The notes under the pieces are model-generated. The model searched no databases, was not told the origin of the DNA, and was given only the letters and a program-made list of their open reading frames with translations. Both the position numbers and the translations under genes were made by a program. A stretch of DNA of 64,000 nt from Tepidimonas charontis (GTDB lineage: Bacteria; Pseudomonadota; Gammaproteobacteria; Burkholderiales; Burkholderiaceae_C): assembly GCF_007556685.1 (NCBI RefSeq), contig NZ_VJON01000007.1:1-64000 (forward strand), given 5' to 3'. Shown piece by piece: positions 45,165 through 53,388 of the stretch (the stretch's first letter is position 1; the number at the start of each line of letters is the position of its first letter).

Positions 45165-46008
45165 CGCCCACCTCCCCGTTCAACAGCACGATCTGCTGGT
45201 CCGCCGGGCTCCGGGTGGACGGGTCAGCGTCCAGGCCGAGACGTTTGATCGCGTAGTAGAGCATGGCCTTGCGGACAGTGATGCTGGCCTTGCCTCCCTG
45301 CATGCCGTAGTCGAGCGCCACCACTTTCTTCTGCGCGTCGGACAGCCCCGGGTGCGGACCGATTTCCAGCGTGATGTGCGTGTGCCAGTCGGCATCCTGG
45401 CCGGGGTCCGCGTCACTGGGGCGGCTGTCCCGGATGCCAAGGATGCGCGCCAGCAGGAAGTCCTTGAAGCATTGGTCGGTGAAGCACCAGGCCCGCGCGT
45501 GCCAGCGGAAACCATCGAATGCGATGGCATGGGGCGCGATCCAGCGCCAGCGTGGGGCCGGGCTGGAAAGCGACTGGTATTCGATTTCGATGGCCCGTCT
45601 GCTGTGAATGGCCTGGAGCACGGCGCGCAGGTGGCCGGCATCGATGCCCCGAGCGGGGTTGCGCACCGTATCGAAGTCCGGCATCTGGCCGATCCAGGTT
45701 TCCTCCTGCGAGACGATGCCGTCGGAGATCGACCGCAATTGGGACAGGTAGCTCGCCGGGTCCGGTTTCAGGAACAGGGGCTCGAAGCGGTCGCCGCGGA
45801 CGTAGGCGCGGGCGCTCTTGTCGTAGAGCATGTTGCCCGGCGCCATGCCGAGGTAGCGGTTGAGGTCAGTGGAGGCCTGGTTGATCGAGATCCCGAAGGC
45901 GGCCATCAGGTCGCCGCGGTTGACATGGCCTTCCCAGAACAGCCGGAACTCGATGAACTCGAGCCGGCGCTCAATGCCCCATCGAACGCTGCCTTGCTTT
46001 GCCCCCAC
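45151..46008 (-). CDS. WYL-domain transcriptional regulator
   Basis: A 285-residue regulator: N-terminal winged HTH (RRLEFIEFRLFWEGHVNRGD, FGISINQASTDLNRYLG), then a WYL domain at about 125-200 (AIHSRRAIEIEYQSLSSPAP, IAPHAIAFDGFRWHARAWCF) and a C-terminal extension. WYL regulators sense ligands, often nucleotides or DNA, and frequently repress phage-defence operons. GTG start at 46008; a tandem CTTTGCCCCCAC repeat covers the start (45998-46020), so CTG/GTG alternatives exist. First gene of the six-gene operon, coupled to the SNF2 gene. Confidence 0.88.
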
Positions 46009-46128
46009 CTTTGCCCCCAGTGACCCGCATCGAAATTGTATTCGACCATTTTCTGGTTGGTTTTTAAAGGAGGAGGCTGCGGCAGGTGGCCCAGCGTCGT
46101 GGGGGAGAGGGCGGTGGTGCAGTCAGTG

Positions 46129-46229
46129 AGTTATGGTATTTTTCATGGTATTTGATGGCAAAGCGTCTTAGTAACCTATTGATCTATATGAGATTAAAGC
46201 GTAAATTGATGTTCGAGTGGGAGTGATAC
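46129..46229. repeat. Right att-like flank of the defence island
   Basis: GTTATGGTATTTTTCATGG, TATTTGATG and, about 75 bases on, ATTGATGTTCGAGTGGGAGT: the same blocks as at 32216-32315 in direct orientation. The 46009-46128 stretch before it should contain the promoter of the WYL-led operon (AT-rich around 46035-46070). Confidence 0.5.
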
Positions 46230-46293
46230 CGCTTCCGGCAGCAGCCGGCAGGAACGGGCGCCAAACACATCCATGTGCCCCGCGTCAATTACC

Positions 46294-46640
46294 TTGGCCG
46301 GTCGACGGCGGCCAGCGTAATGGCCGGCTCGGCAAGCACATGATCCCAGCTGGAGAACGGCTGTTTGGCCGTAATCGCCAGACTCTTGCGTTCGTAGCGC
46401 TCGGCGATCAGTTCGAACAGCACGGAGGTCTCGCCTTGGTCGCGGCGCACGTAGCTGAAGTCGTCGCAGATTAACAGGTCGAAGCGGTCGAACTTGTTGG
46501 CGAGCTCAGCCGGCAGTCGCAGGTCGCGCCGAGCCGCCTGCAAGCGCTGCACCAAGTCGCCCGTGCGAGTGAAGAGCACTCGATAGCCGCGCTTGATCAG
46601 CGCGTGGCCCAGGTCGGCAACCAGCCGTGCGCGGCTCGCC
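46294..46640 (-). pseudogene. istB: IS21-family istB helper ATPase fragment
   Basis: Reads RVLFTRTGDLVQRLQAARRD, FDRFDLLICDDFSYVRRDQG and SVLFELIAERYERKSLAITA, the Walker B and sensor part of IstB. Walker A half and C-terminus are missing, and no istA lies nearby. Confidence 0.8.
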
Positions 46641-46721
46641 CTTGAACGACCACACGGTCTTCAACACTGCAGATCGTGACCGACCGTCTGCACGGAGAGC
46701 AAGGAACCTCTCGACACATAG

Positions 46722-46736
46722 TGCCACTGGGTGGCA
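46722..46736. promoter_or_regulatory. Inverted repeat upstream of higB
   Basis: TGCCAC-TGG-GTGGCA, a perfect 6-bp inverted repeat ending 10 bases before the toxin ATG; likely operator for the HigA repressor. Confidence 0.6.
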
Positions 46737-46746
46737 TACTTTGCAA

Positions 46747-47130
46747 ATGAGAAGAGTCTTCAAGACGCGCCACTTCGCTCGTTGGATGCGCAAGACCGAA
46801 CTGACAGACGCCGGGTTGTGTCAAGCGGTCGAGGAGATGGCCGTGGGCCTCATCGACGCCGACCTGGGCGGTGGCGTCTTGAAAAAGCGCGTGGGCTTGG
46901 GCAACCGCGGCAAGCGTGGTGGCGCGCGTACCCTGATTGCCACCAACAAGGGCGATCGCTGGTTCTTCGTCTATGGCTTCGAGAAAAACGAGCGGGCCAA
47001 CATCGATGACGAGGAACTGGAGGCGCTGCGGGATCTGGCCGCCGATCTGCTGACCCTTCCCGCTCGCCAGTTGTATGACTCCGTTGCCGACGGAACATTG
47101 CAGGAGATTTGCCATGACAAACGAGCCTAA
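46747..47130 (+). CDS. higB: HigB/RelE-type toxin
   Basis: A 127-residue toxin: MRRVFKTRHFARWMRKTELT, GLIDADLGGGVLKKRVGLGN, RTLIATNKGDRWFFVYGFEK and NIDDEELEALRDLAADLL. This is the DUF4258/RelE-EndoP-like family with toxin first and HTH antitoxin second, as in higBA. Probable mRNA interferase. Full length. The antitoxin start lies inside its 3' end (17-base overlap). Sits just beyond the defence island. Confidence 0.85.
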   Translation: MRRVFKTRHFARWMRKTELTDAGLCQAVEEMAVGLIDADLGGGVLKKRVGLGNRGKRGGARTLIATNKGDRWFFVYGFEKNERANIDDEELEALRDLAADLLTLPARQLYDSVADGTLQEICHDKRA

Positions 47131-47437
47131 GTCCAAGAGCCGCCTGCTGCAGGCCGTTCATGAGACGGCGCGCGACCTGCATCGCCTGGGCTTCATCGAC
47201 AAGCGCAAGATGCGCCAGTACGACGCGCTGTGCCTGGAGCCGGTGCATGAATACGACGCCGAGAAAGTGCGCGCCTTGCGCGAACGGCTGCACTTGAGTC
47301 AGGCCGTGCTGGCATCGGTCCTAAACACCAGCGTCTCGACCGTGCGCAAGTGGGAAGTGGGCGACAAGAAGCCCAGTGGTCCCTCGCAGAAGCTGCTCGA
47401 CCTCATCGAACGCAAGGGGCTCGAGGCCGTGCTCTGA
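47114..47437 (+). CDS. higA: HigA-type HTH antitoxin
   Basis: A 107-residue antitoxin: RLLQAVHETARDLHRLGFID at the front and an XRE-type helix-turn-helix at the end (LHLSQAVLASVLNTSVSTVR, KWEVGDKKPSGPSQKLLDLI). It would neutralise the toxin and repress through the inverted repeat upstream of higB. This is the intact version of the decayed copies at 29276 and 31986. Confidence 0.9.
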   Translation: MTNEPKSKSRLLQAVHETARDLHRLGFIDKRKMRQYDALCLEPVHEYDAEKVRALRERLHLSQAVLASVLNTSVSTVRKWEVGDKKPSGPSQKLLDLIERKGLEAVL

Positions 47438-48097
47438 AGTCGCTGGGCACGAGCTCAGGTCACCGCGTCGGCGTGTTTTGGCGGGTGGGATCGTGCATCC
47501 GCATGCGTCTGCGACGAAATGCGGGGCTGGCTACTGTAACAGATCCGCCGTTCCGGGGGAGAGTCTTTCGATCAAGAAACCGCTGTGCACAACATCGCTC
47601 ATTCAGTCGGGTGGGCAGGTTGTGCGGAGTCTCCCTGGTGGGCGCCGTCGGTGCTGGCGACTCATGCGTCGGCTCCAGACGTGTCGCTCGCCGACTGCTG
47701 CGCCGCCCCCATCCAGTAGCACAGAAGCGGTGCGGGAATGCGCATTCTGCGCGTGGTAGCGGGCCAACAGGTGCTTGAAGACGGCCGTCTCGGTGGCCAC
47801 GCCCAGCGCAGCGGCATCCTCCAGGATCGCCTTGCCCTTGAGCATCACCGCCCGGGGCGTGGGCGGCGCGGCCAGCCAGGTGTGCAGCTCGCGGAAGGTG
47901 GCACGCCGCCATGTGGGCAGATCCGCAATGGATCTCACCGCGCCGATCGGTGTGTTCCCAGGCGGGTGACACCCGGCATGAGCTCGTGAAAACCCAACGG
48001 GCGCCGGCGTTGCCGGTTCTGCCGGGGGTGGCGCGGCATCGCGCTGCTGCGTACAATGCTTGTCGTAGGCAGACAACCGGCGCGAGGGTAACGTGCT
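47438..48097. other. Decayed stretch at the accessory/chromosome border
   Basis: About 660 bases without a gene I can support. On the minus strand near 47710-47900 one frame reads LPTWRRATFRELHTWLAAPP then MLKGKAILEDAAALGVATET, which looks like the remains of a real protein but has no clean ends. Codon-like signal is otherwise absent. The switch from mosaic DNA to compact chromosomal genes occurs here; no tRNA or repeat marks it. Confidence 0.5.
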
Positions 48098-48682
48098 ATG
48101 GCAAGAACGGCATCGTTGATGGTGGAGCTGGGGCAAACCGCCCCCGCGTTTGCGTTGCCCGACGTGGTCTCGGGCAAGGTGGTGTCATTCGATACTTTCC
48201 CCGATGCCAAGGGCTATCTGGTGGCCTTCATTTGTAACCACTGCCCGTTCGTGCAGTTGATCCGGCATGAGTTTGCCCGGCTGGCGCGCCGTTCGATGGC
48301 GCGGGGGCTGGCGGTGATCGCCATCAACGCCAACGACACCGATGCCTACCCGGAGGACGGCCCGGACGCGATGCGCGACGACGCGCGGCGCTTTGGCTAC
48401 ACCTTCCCGTACTGTCTGGATGTCGACCAGAGCGTGGCCAAGGCCTTTGGCGCCGCTTGCACACCAGACTTCTTTTTGTACGACGCGCAGCGGCGCCTGG
48501 TATACCGGGGACAGTTCGATTCGTGCCGGCCGGGATCGGACCTGCCCGTGACGGGCGAGGATTTGGCTGCGGCCATCGATGCGGTGCTCGAAGGACGCCC
48601 CGTACCCGGGGAGCAAAAGCCGTCCCTGGGCTGCAACATCAAGTGGAAGCCGGGCAACGAGCCGCCTTACTTCACCGGCTGA
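48098..48682 (+). CDS. Thioredoxin-fold (AhpC/TSA-like) protein
   Basis: A 194-residue redoxin: LGQTAPAFALPDVVSGKVVS, FICNHCPFVQLIRHEFARLA, AINANDTDAYPEDGPDAMRD and CTPDFFLYDAQRRLVYRGQF. The active-site region is NHCPFV, with one cysteine rather than CxxC, typical of this thioredoxin-family subgroup in which a second cysteine (ACTPDFF) is distant. Cytoplasmic, no signal peptide. Probably a thiol peroxidase or reductase; substrate unknown. First gene of the chromosomal block, upstream of tadA. Confidence 0.85.
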   Translation: MARTASLMVELGQTAPAFALPDVVSGKVVSFDTFPDAKGYLVAFICNHCPFVQLIRHEFARLARRSMARGLAVIAINANDTDAYPEDGPDAMRDDARRFGYTFPYCLDVDQSVAKAFGAACTPDFFLYDAQRRLVYRGQFDSCRPGSDLPVTGEDLAAAIDAVLEGRPVPGEQKPSLGCNIKWKPGNEPPYFTG

Positions 48683-48732
48683 GTGCAGGCCAGGTTGACG
48701 GCGGGCGGCATGGCAGGCCGGGGCTACGGTCA

Positions 48733-49803
48733 ATGCATCCGCCCGCGTACGTCCCCATGAGCGAAGTCGATCGCCGTTTCATGGCCGAGGCCCTGGCCTT
48801 GGCACGGCAGGCTGCGCAGGCCGGTGAAGTGCCGGTGGGGGCGGTCGTCGTACGCGAGGGACGCGTGGTCGGCCGCGGCCACAATCAACCGGTGGCTTGC
48901 CATGATCCCACGGCGCACGCGGAGATCGTGGCGCTGCGTGAAGCGGCCCACACCCTGGGGAATTATCGGCTGGACGGCTGCACGCTGTACGTGACCTTGG
49001 AGCCGTGCGCCATGTGTGCCCAGGCGGCCCTGCATGCCCGCGTGGCGCAGGTGGTGTTTGGGGCAAGCGAGCCGCGCAGCGGCGCCGCCGGGTCGGTACT
49101 GAATCTGTTTGCCCTTCCGGCGCTCAACGCCCACACCGTCGTGCGGGGTGGGGTGCTGGCTGATGAGGCCGCTGCGTTGATGCGCGACTTTTTCGAGCGC
49201 CGACGCAGCGAGCAGCGCGCGCAGGCGCAGCCCTTGCGGCCAGACGCCCTACGCACGCCAGAGATGGCGTTCGATGCTGTGTGGGCACGTGCCGCGGCCT
49301 GGGGGCTGGCCCGCAGTGCCTCCCGCTATCGGCACGATTTACCGGCGCTGCAGGGCTTGCGCTTGCATTGGTTGGACGTAGGGCCGCACGACGCTGCCAC
49401 GACCTGGGTGTGCCTGCACGGACTCCAGGGCTGGTGGCCGCAGTGGGGGCCGTGGGTGGCGGTACGGCTCAGCAATGGGCAGCGCTGTTTGGTACCCGAT
49501 CTGGTGGGGTTTGGTCAAAGCGACAAGCCGAAGAAGCGCGCCTGGCATACACCGGCGCGCCATGCGGCGGTGCTTGCCCAGTGGCTGGATGCGCTGGGCG
49601 TGACAGCGGTTTGCCTGGCTCTGGCACCCGGTGCGCAGTGGTTGTTGGCGCCGCTGCAGCAACACTGGGGTGGGCGCGTGGCGGGCGTGTCGCACGTGGC
49701 CGCCGAGGCCTTGCTGCCGGCGGCTGACGATTGGGCGAACGCCCCGTTTCCCGACCGCGGCCACCGCGCCGGTCCGCTGGCCTTGGCCGCGCTGGCCGGA
49801 TAA
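48733..49803 (+). CDS. tadA: tRNA adenosine(34) deaminase TadA fused to an alpha/beta-hydrolase-like domain
   Basis: A 356-residue protein. Residues 10-160 are TadA: DPTAHAEIVALREAA (zinc histidine and catalytic glutamate) and YVTLEPCAMCAQAALHARV (zinc cysteines). It converts A34 to inosine in tRNA-Arg(ACG). Residues 190-356 are extra: LHWLDVGPHDAATTWVCLHG, VPDLVGFGQSDKPKKRAWHT and an alpha/beta-hydrolase-like core where the nucleophile elbow reads LALAPGAQW instead of GxSxG, so hydrolase activity is doubtful. Normal TadA is about 150-170 residues. An ATG at 48757 (MSEVDRRFM) is an equally good start. Next gene follows after 9 bases. Confidence 0.88.
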   Translation: MHPPAYVPMSEVDRRFMAEALALARQAAQAGEVPVGAVVVREGRVVGRGHNQPVACHDPTAHAEIVALREAAHTLGNYRLDGCTLYVTLEPCAMCAQAALHARVAQVVFGASEPRSGAAGSVLNLFALPALNAHTVVRGGVLADEAAALMRDFFERRRSEQRAQAQPLRPDALRTPEMAFDAVWARAAAWGLARSASRYRHDLPALQGLRLHWLDVGPHDAATTWVCLHGLQGWWPQWGPWVAVRLSNGQRCLVPDLVGFGQSDKPKKRAWHTPARHAAVLAQWLDALGVTAVCLALAPGAQWLLAPLQQHWGGRVAGVSHVAAEALLPAADDWANAPFPDRGHRAGPLALAALAG

Positions 49804-49812
49804 TGCCCGCCT

Positions 49813-50733
49813 ATGCCCAGTCTCTACATCTACTCCCCGAGCGGAGCGGTGCGCGACCGCGCCGCCTTTCGGCGCGCGGTGCGCCGGCTGCAAGCCGCCG
49901 GCTATGACGTCGCGGTGGACCCCGCCGCGCTGGCCAGCCACCAGCGCTTTGCCGGCGATGACGAAACGCGCCTTGCCGCCATCGAACGCGCGGCAGCCAG
50001 CGGTGCGGACGTGGCCTTGACCACGCGCGGGGGCTATGGCTTGACGCGCCTGTTGCCCCGACTGCCCTATGACGAGATCGCGGCTGCGGCACAGCGTGGC
50101 ATGGCCTGGGTGGGCTTGAGTGATTTCACGGCGTTTCAATTGGCCGTGCTGGCCCAGCGCGGCACCGCCACCTGGGCGGGCCCGGCCCTGATGGAGGACT
50201 GGGCGGGTGAGGCGGTGGATGAAATCACGGCAGCATGTTTCGACGATTTGGCGCGCGGGGTGGGGGAGGGGGCCGGCTGGCGACTGCCGCGCGCCGACGG
50301 GCAGGCACACCCGGAGCTGAGCGCTGGGTGGCGGCTGGAAGGTGTGCCGCTTTGGGGCGGCAACTTGTCCATTTTGGCCGGGTTGGTGGGTACCCCCTAT
50401 TTACCAGCCGTCGAGGGGGGCGTGCTGTTTTTGGAAGATGTGGGCGAGCATCCGTATCGGATCGAGCGGCTGCTGACGCAGCTGTTGTTGGCTGGCGTAC
50501 TGGCGCGGCAGCGTGCGCTGCTGTTGGGAGCCTTCAACCGATTTACGTTGACGCCGCACGACCGCGGCTTTCGGCTGGAGACCGTCGTGGCTTGGCTGCG
50601 CGCCCAGTTGCCGGGGGTGCCCGTCGTCACGGGCTTGCCGTTTGGGCACGTTCCGACGAAAGTGGTGTTGCCCGTGGGGCGGCCGGTCGATTTGGTCGTC
50701 GAAGGCCGAGACGTCCTGCTGTTTTGGGGTTGA
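49813..50733 (+). CDS. ldcA: LD-carboxypeptidase (peptidase S66, LdcA-like)
   Basis: A 306-residue serine peptidase that trims the terminal D-alanine from murein tetrapeptides during cell-wall recycling. S66 catalytic elements: GLSDFTAFQL (nucleophile Ser, near 110), LFLEDVGEHPYRIERLLTQL (Glu) and GLPFGHVPTKVVLPVG (His). The front GGYGLTRLLPRLPYDEI is also conserved. Cytoplasmic, no signal peptide. It lies 9 bases after tadA and converges with cphA. Confidence 0.92.
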   Translation: MPSLYIYSPSGAVRDRAAFRRAVRRLQAAGYDVAVDPAALASHQRFAGDDETRLAAIERAAASGADVALTTRGGYGLTRLLPRLPYDEIAAAAQRGMAWVGLSDFTAFQLAVLAQRGTATWAGPALMEDWAGEAVDEITAACFDDLARGVGEGAGWRLPRADGQAHPELSAGWRLEGVPLWGGNLSILAGLVGTPYLPAVEGGVLFLEDVGEHPYRIERLLTQLLLAGVLARQRALLLGAFNRFTLTPHDRGFRLETVVAWLRAQLPGVPVVTGLPFGHVPTKVVLPVGRPVDLVVEGRDVLLFWG

Positions 50734-50763
50734 CGGAAAGGCACTCCGGCGTCGCTGCGACCT

Positions 50764-53349
50764 TCATGCCGCCGCTTCGGTGGCCTCGGCCACCCGGCGG
50801 CTGATGTGGGCCAGCGCCTCCTCCACCTGGTCGATCAGAATCAGGCACACGTCGCCCGGTTCTAAGCGATCGAGCGCGGTATCGATGGCCGCAAACTCAC
50901 CCCGAATGGCCGTTTGCCAACGCGCCTTGGGCGCGGCTTGCAGTCCCCGCTGCAGCAGGGCAATGACTTCGCCGTCGGCGCGCCCGCGCTGGCAGGCATC
51001 TTCGAACAGCACGACTTCATCGAACACCTCGCCGATCAAGCGGCCTTGCTCGATGATGTCTTGGTCGCGGCGGTCGCCGGCGGCGCTGATCACCACCAGC
51101 CGTTTACGGGCTGGTAGCGTCTGAACCGCCTGACATAGCGCGGCGATGGCATCGGGGTTGTGGCCATAGTCGGCGATCACGGTGGCTCCCCGGTAGGCAA
51201 AGCGGTTGAAGCGCCCAGGCACGGTGTGCGCATCGGCGGTGAAGGTCGCCAAACCATGGGCGATGGCATCCCACGACACCCCCGCCGCCCAGGCGGCAGC
51301 CACGGCGGCCATGGCGTTGTCCACTTGAAAGGGGATGCTGCCCCCGTCGGTCAGCGGGATCTGGCTGAATGGGATGCGGACCTGCCATCCCGCTTCGGCG
51401 GCAACCAGGCAGCTGTCGTCGGCGAAAACGACGCGTCTGCCCAGGGCGCGGTGGGTGGCGATGACCGGGTGCCGGGCGGAAGGACCAAAGTAGGTGACCT
51501 GTCCGGGACAAAACTCGGCCATGGCCACACAGTGGGGGTCGGCGGCGTTGAGCACGGCCATGCCATCGTCGGCGACGTTCTGAACGATCACCCGTTTCAG
51601 AGCGCTCAGATCCTCGACGGTGGTGATGTAATTCAGGCCGAGGTGGTCGCCGGTGCCAATGTTGGTGACGACGGCGACCTGGCAGCGGTCGAAGGCCAGA
51701 CCTTCGCGCAGGATGCCGCCGCGTGCGGTCTCCAGCACGGCGGCGTCCACGTCCGGGTGCGCCAACACGCGCCGCGCGCTGCGGGGGCCGCTGCAGTCGC
51801 CCTGATCGATCTGGCGCCCGTTGATGTAGACACCGTTGGTGTCGGTGAAACCCACGCGCCAGCCGTGCTGTGCGAGCAGATGGGCGGTCAGCCGTACGGT
51901 GGTGGTCTTGCCGTTGGTGCCGGTGACGGCGATCAGCGGAATACGGCCATTTTGGCCGGGCGGAAACATGTGGTCGATGATGGCTTGCCCGACGTTGCGC
52001 CCTTTGCCGTACGATGGGCTCAGATGCATGCGCAGGCCCGGTGCGGCGTTGACTTCGACGATGCCGCCGCTTTGCGTCTCCAGCGGTTCGACGACGTTTT
52101 GGCACACCACGTCCACGCCGCACACGTCCAGGCCGACCGTCAGCGCGGCGGCAACGGCGCGCTGGGCCACCAGCGGGTGGACTTCGTCGGTGACGTCGGT
52201 GGCGGTGCCGCCGGTGGATAAATTGGCGTTGTTACGCAGCACCACGCGCATGCCCAGCGACGGCACCGAGTCTGGGGTGAGGCCCTGCTGCGCCAGCCGA
52301 TCCAATGCGATATCGTCTAGGCGAATCCGGGTCAGCGGCGTGGCATGTCCGTCGCCACGGCGCGGGTCGGCGTTGACTTGATCGACCAATTCACGCACCG
52401 TGTGGACGCCATCGCCTACCACCAGCGGCGGATCGCGCCGCGCCGCGGCGACCAATTTGCGTCCGACCACCAGCAAGCGAAAGTCGATGCCCGGCAGGTA
52501 GCGCTCGACCAACACCTCGCTGCCGTACTGGCGGGCCGTTTCATAGGCGGCGCGCACCTGCTCTTCGGTATGGACGTTGGCGGTGACGCCCTTGCCTTGG
52601 TGTCCATCGCGTGGTTTGACCACCACGGCTCCCCCCAATTCCTGGGCCGCTCGCCAGGCGTCATCGGCATCGCGTACCGGTCGCCCCAGTGGAACCGGCA
52701 CCCCAACCGCGTGCAGCAGCTTCTTGGTCAATTCCTTGTCTTGCGCGATCGACTCGGCGATGGCGCTGGTGGTGTCGCACTCGGCAGCCTGGATACGGCG
52801 TTGCTTGCTGCCCCAGCCAAACTGCACCAGGCTTCCCGTCGTCAAGCGGCGGTAGGGGATGCCGCGCGCCAATGCCGCTTCGACGATCGAGCCGGTCGAT
52901 GGACCCAGGCGGACATCTTCATCGAGCTCGCGTAGCTGCGCCAGTGCCGCATCGGTATCGAAGGGGGTATCGTCGCGGGCTGCCTGTAGCAGTTGCAGTG
53001 CCAGATCAAAAGCCAACCGCCCCACCGCTTCTTCCGTATATTGCACCACCACTTGAAATACCCCGGGTTCGGGCGCGGAGACGGTGCGGCTAAAGCTGAC
53101 CGGACAGCCGGCGTGGGTCTGCAGGGCCAGGACGGTGATCTCCAACGCATGCGCCATCGTCACCATCCCCCGATCTGTGGGCTCAGGCAGTAGGCCCACT
53201 TGAGGAAAGCGTTGTCGCAGTCGGGTTTCGAATTCGTTGAGCCGACGCAAGTCGAGTTCTTCAGGTGCACAGGTGACCGCGGCCTCGATGGCGGTGACGC
53301 GTGACCACAGATTGGGGCCACGCAAGGCCCGCAAGCGTGTGACGTTCAT
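50764..53349 (-). CDS. cphA: Cyanophycin synthetase
   Basis: An 861-residue CphA that builds the aspartate-arginine polymer cyanophycin from Asp, Arg and ATP. Order: N-terminal domain (RLRALRGPNLWSRVTAIEAA), ATP-grasp domain (VKPRDGHQGKGVTANVHTEE, VEVNAAPGLRMHLSPSYGKG) that adds Asp, and Mur-ligase-like domain with an intact P-loop VTGTNGKTTTVRLTAHLL and GDRRDQDIIEQG near the end, which adds Arg. Start taken at the ATG at 53349, since the longer frame begins with TTG. 39 bases after its paralogue. Confidence 0.93.
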   Translation of the reverse strand: MNVTRLRALRGPNLWSRVTAIEAAVTCAPEELDLRRLNEFETRLRQRFPQVGLLPEPTDRGMVTMAHALEITVLALQTHAGCPVSFSRTVSAPEPGVFQVVVQYTEEAVGRLAFDLALQLLQAARDDTPFDTDAALAQLRELDEDVRLGPSTGSIVEAALARGIPYRRLTTGSLVQFGWGSKQRRIQAAECDTTSAIAESIAQDKELTKKLLHAVGVPVPLGRPVRDADDAWRAAQELGGAVVVKPRDGHQGKGVTANVHTEEQVRAAYETARQYGSEVLVERYLPGIDFRLLVVGRKLVAAARRDPPLVVGDGVHTVRELVDQVNADPRRGDGHATPLTRIRLDDIALDRLAQQGLTPDSVPSLGMRVVLRNNANLSTGGTATDVTDEVHPLVAQRAVAAALTVGLDVCGVDVVCQNVVEPLETQSGGIVEVNAAPGLRMHLSPSYGKGRNVGQAIIDHMFPPGQNGRIPLIAVTGTNGKTTTVRLTAHLLAQHGWRVGFTDTNGVYINGRQIDQGDCSGPRSARRVLAHPDVDAAVLETARGGILREGLAFDRCQVAVVTNIGTGDHLGLNYITTVEDLSALKRVIVQNVADDGMAVLNAADPHCVAMAEFCPGQVTYFGPSARHPVIATHRALGRRVVFADDSCLVAAEAGWQVRIPFSQIPLTDGGSIPFQVDNAMAAVAAAWAAGVSWDAIAHGLATFTADAHTVPGRFNRFAYRGATVIADYGHNPDAIAALCQAVQTLPARKRLVVISAAGDRRDQDIIEQGRLIGEVFDEVVLFEDACQRGRADGEVIALLQRGLQAAPKARWQTAIRGEFAAIDTALDRLEPGDVCLILIDQVEEALAHISRRVAEATEAAA

Positions 53350-53388
53350 GGTGGTGGATCGTGACAATGAACCGTTGGGGCAATCGCT

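Noticed and set aside
47603-48136. Minus-strand 177-codon frame before the thioredoxin-fold gene
   Set aside because: One patch looks protein-like, but the frame has no credible start, overlaps the next gene's start and lacks a known domain; described only as decayed DNA.
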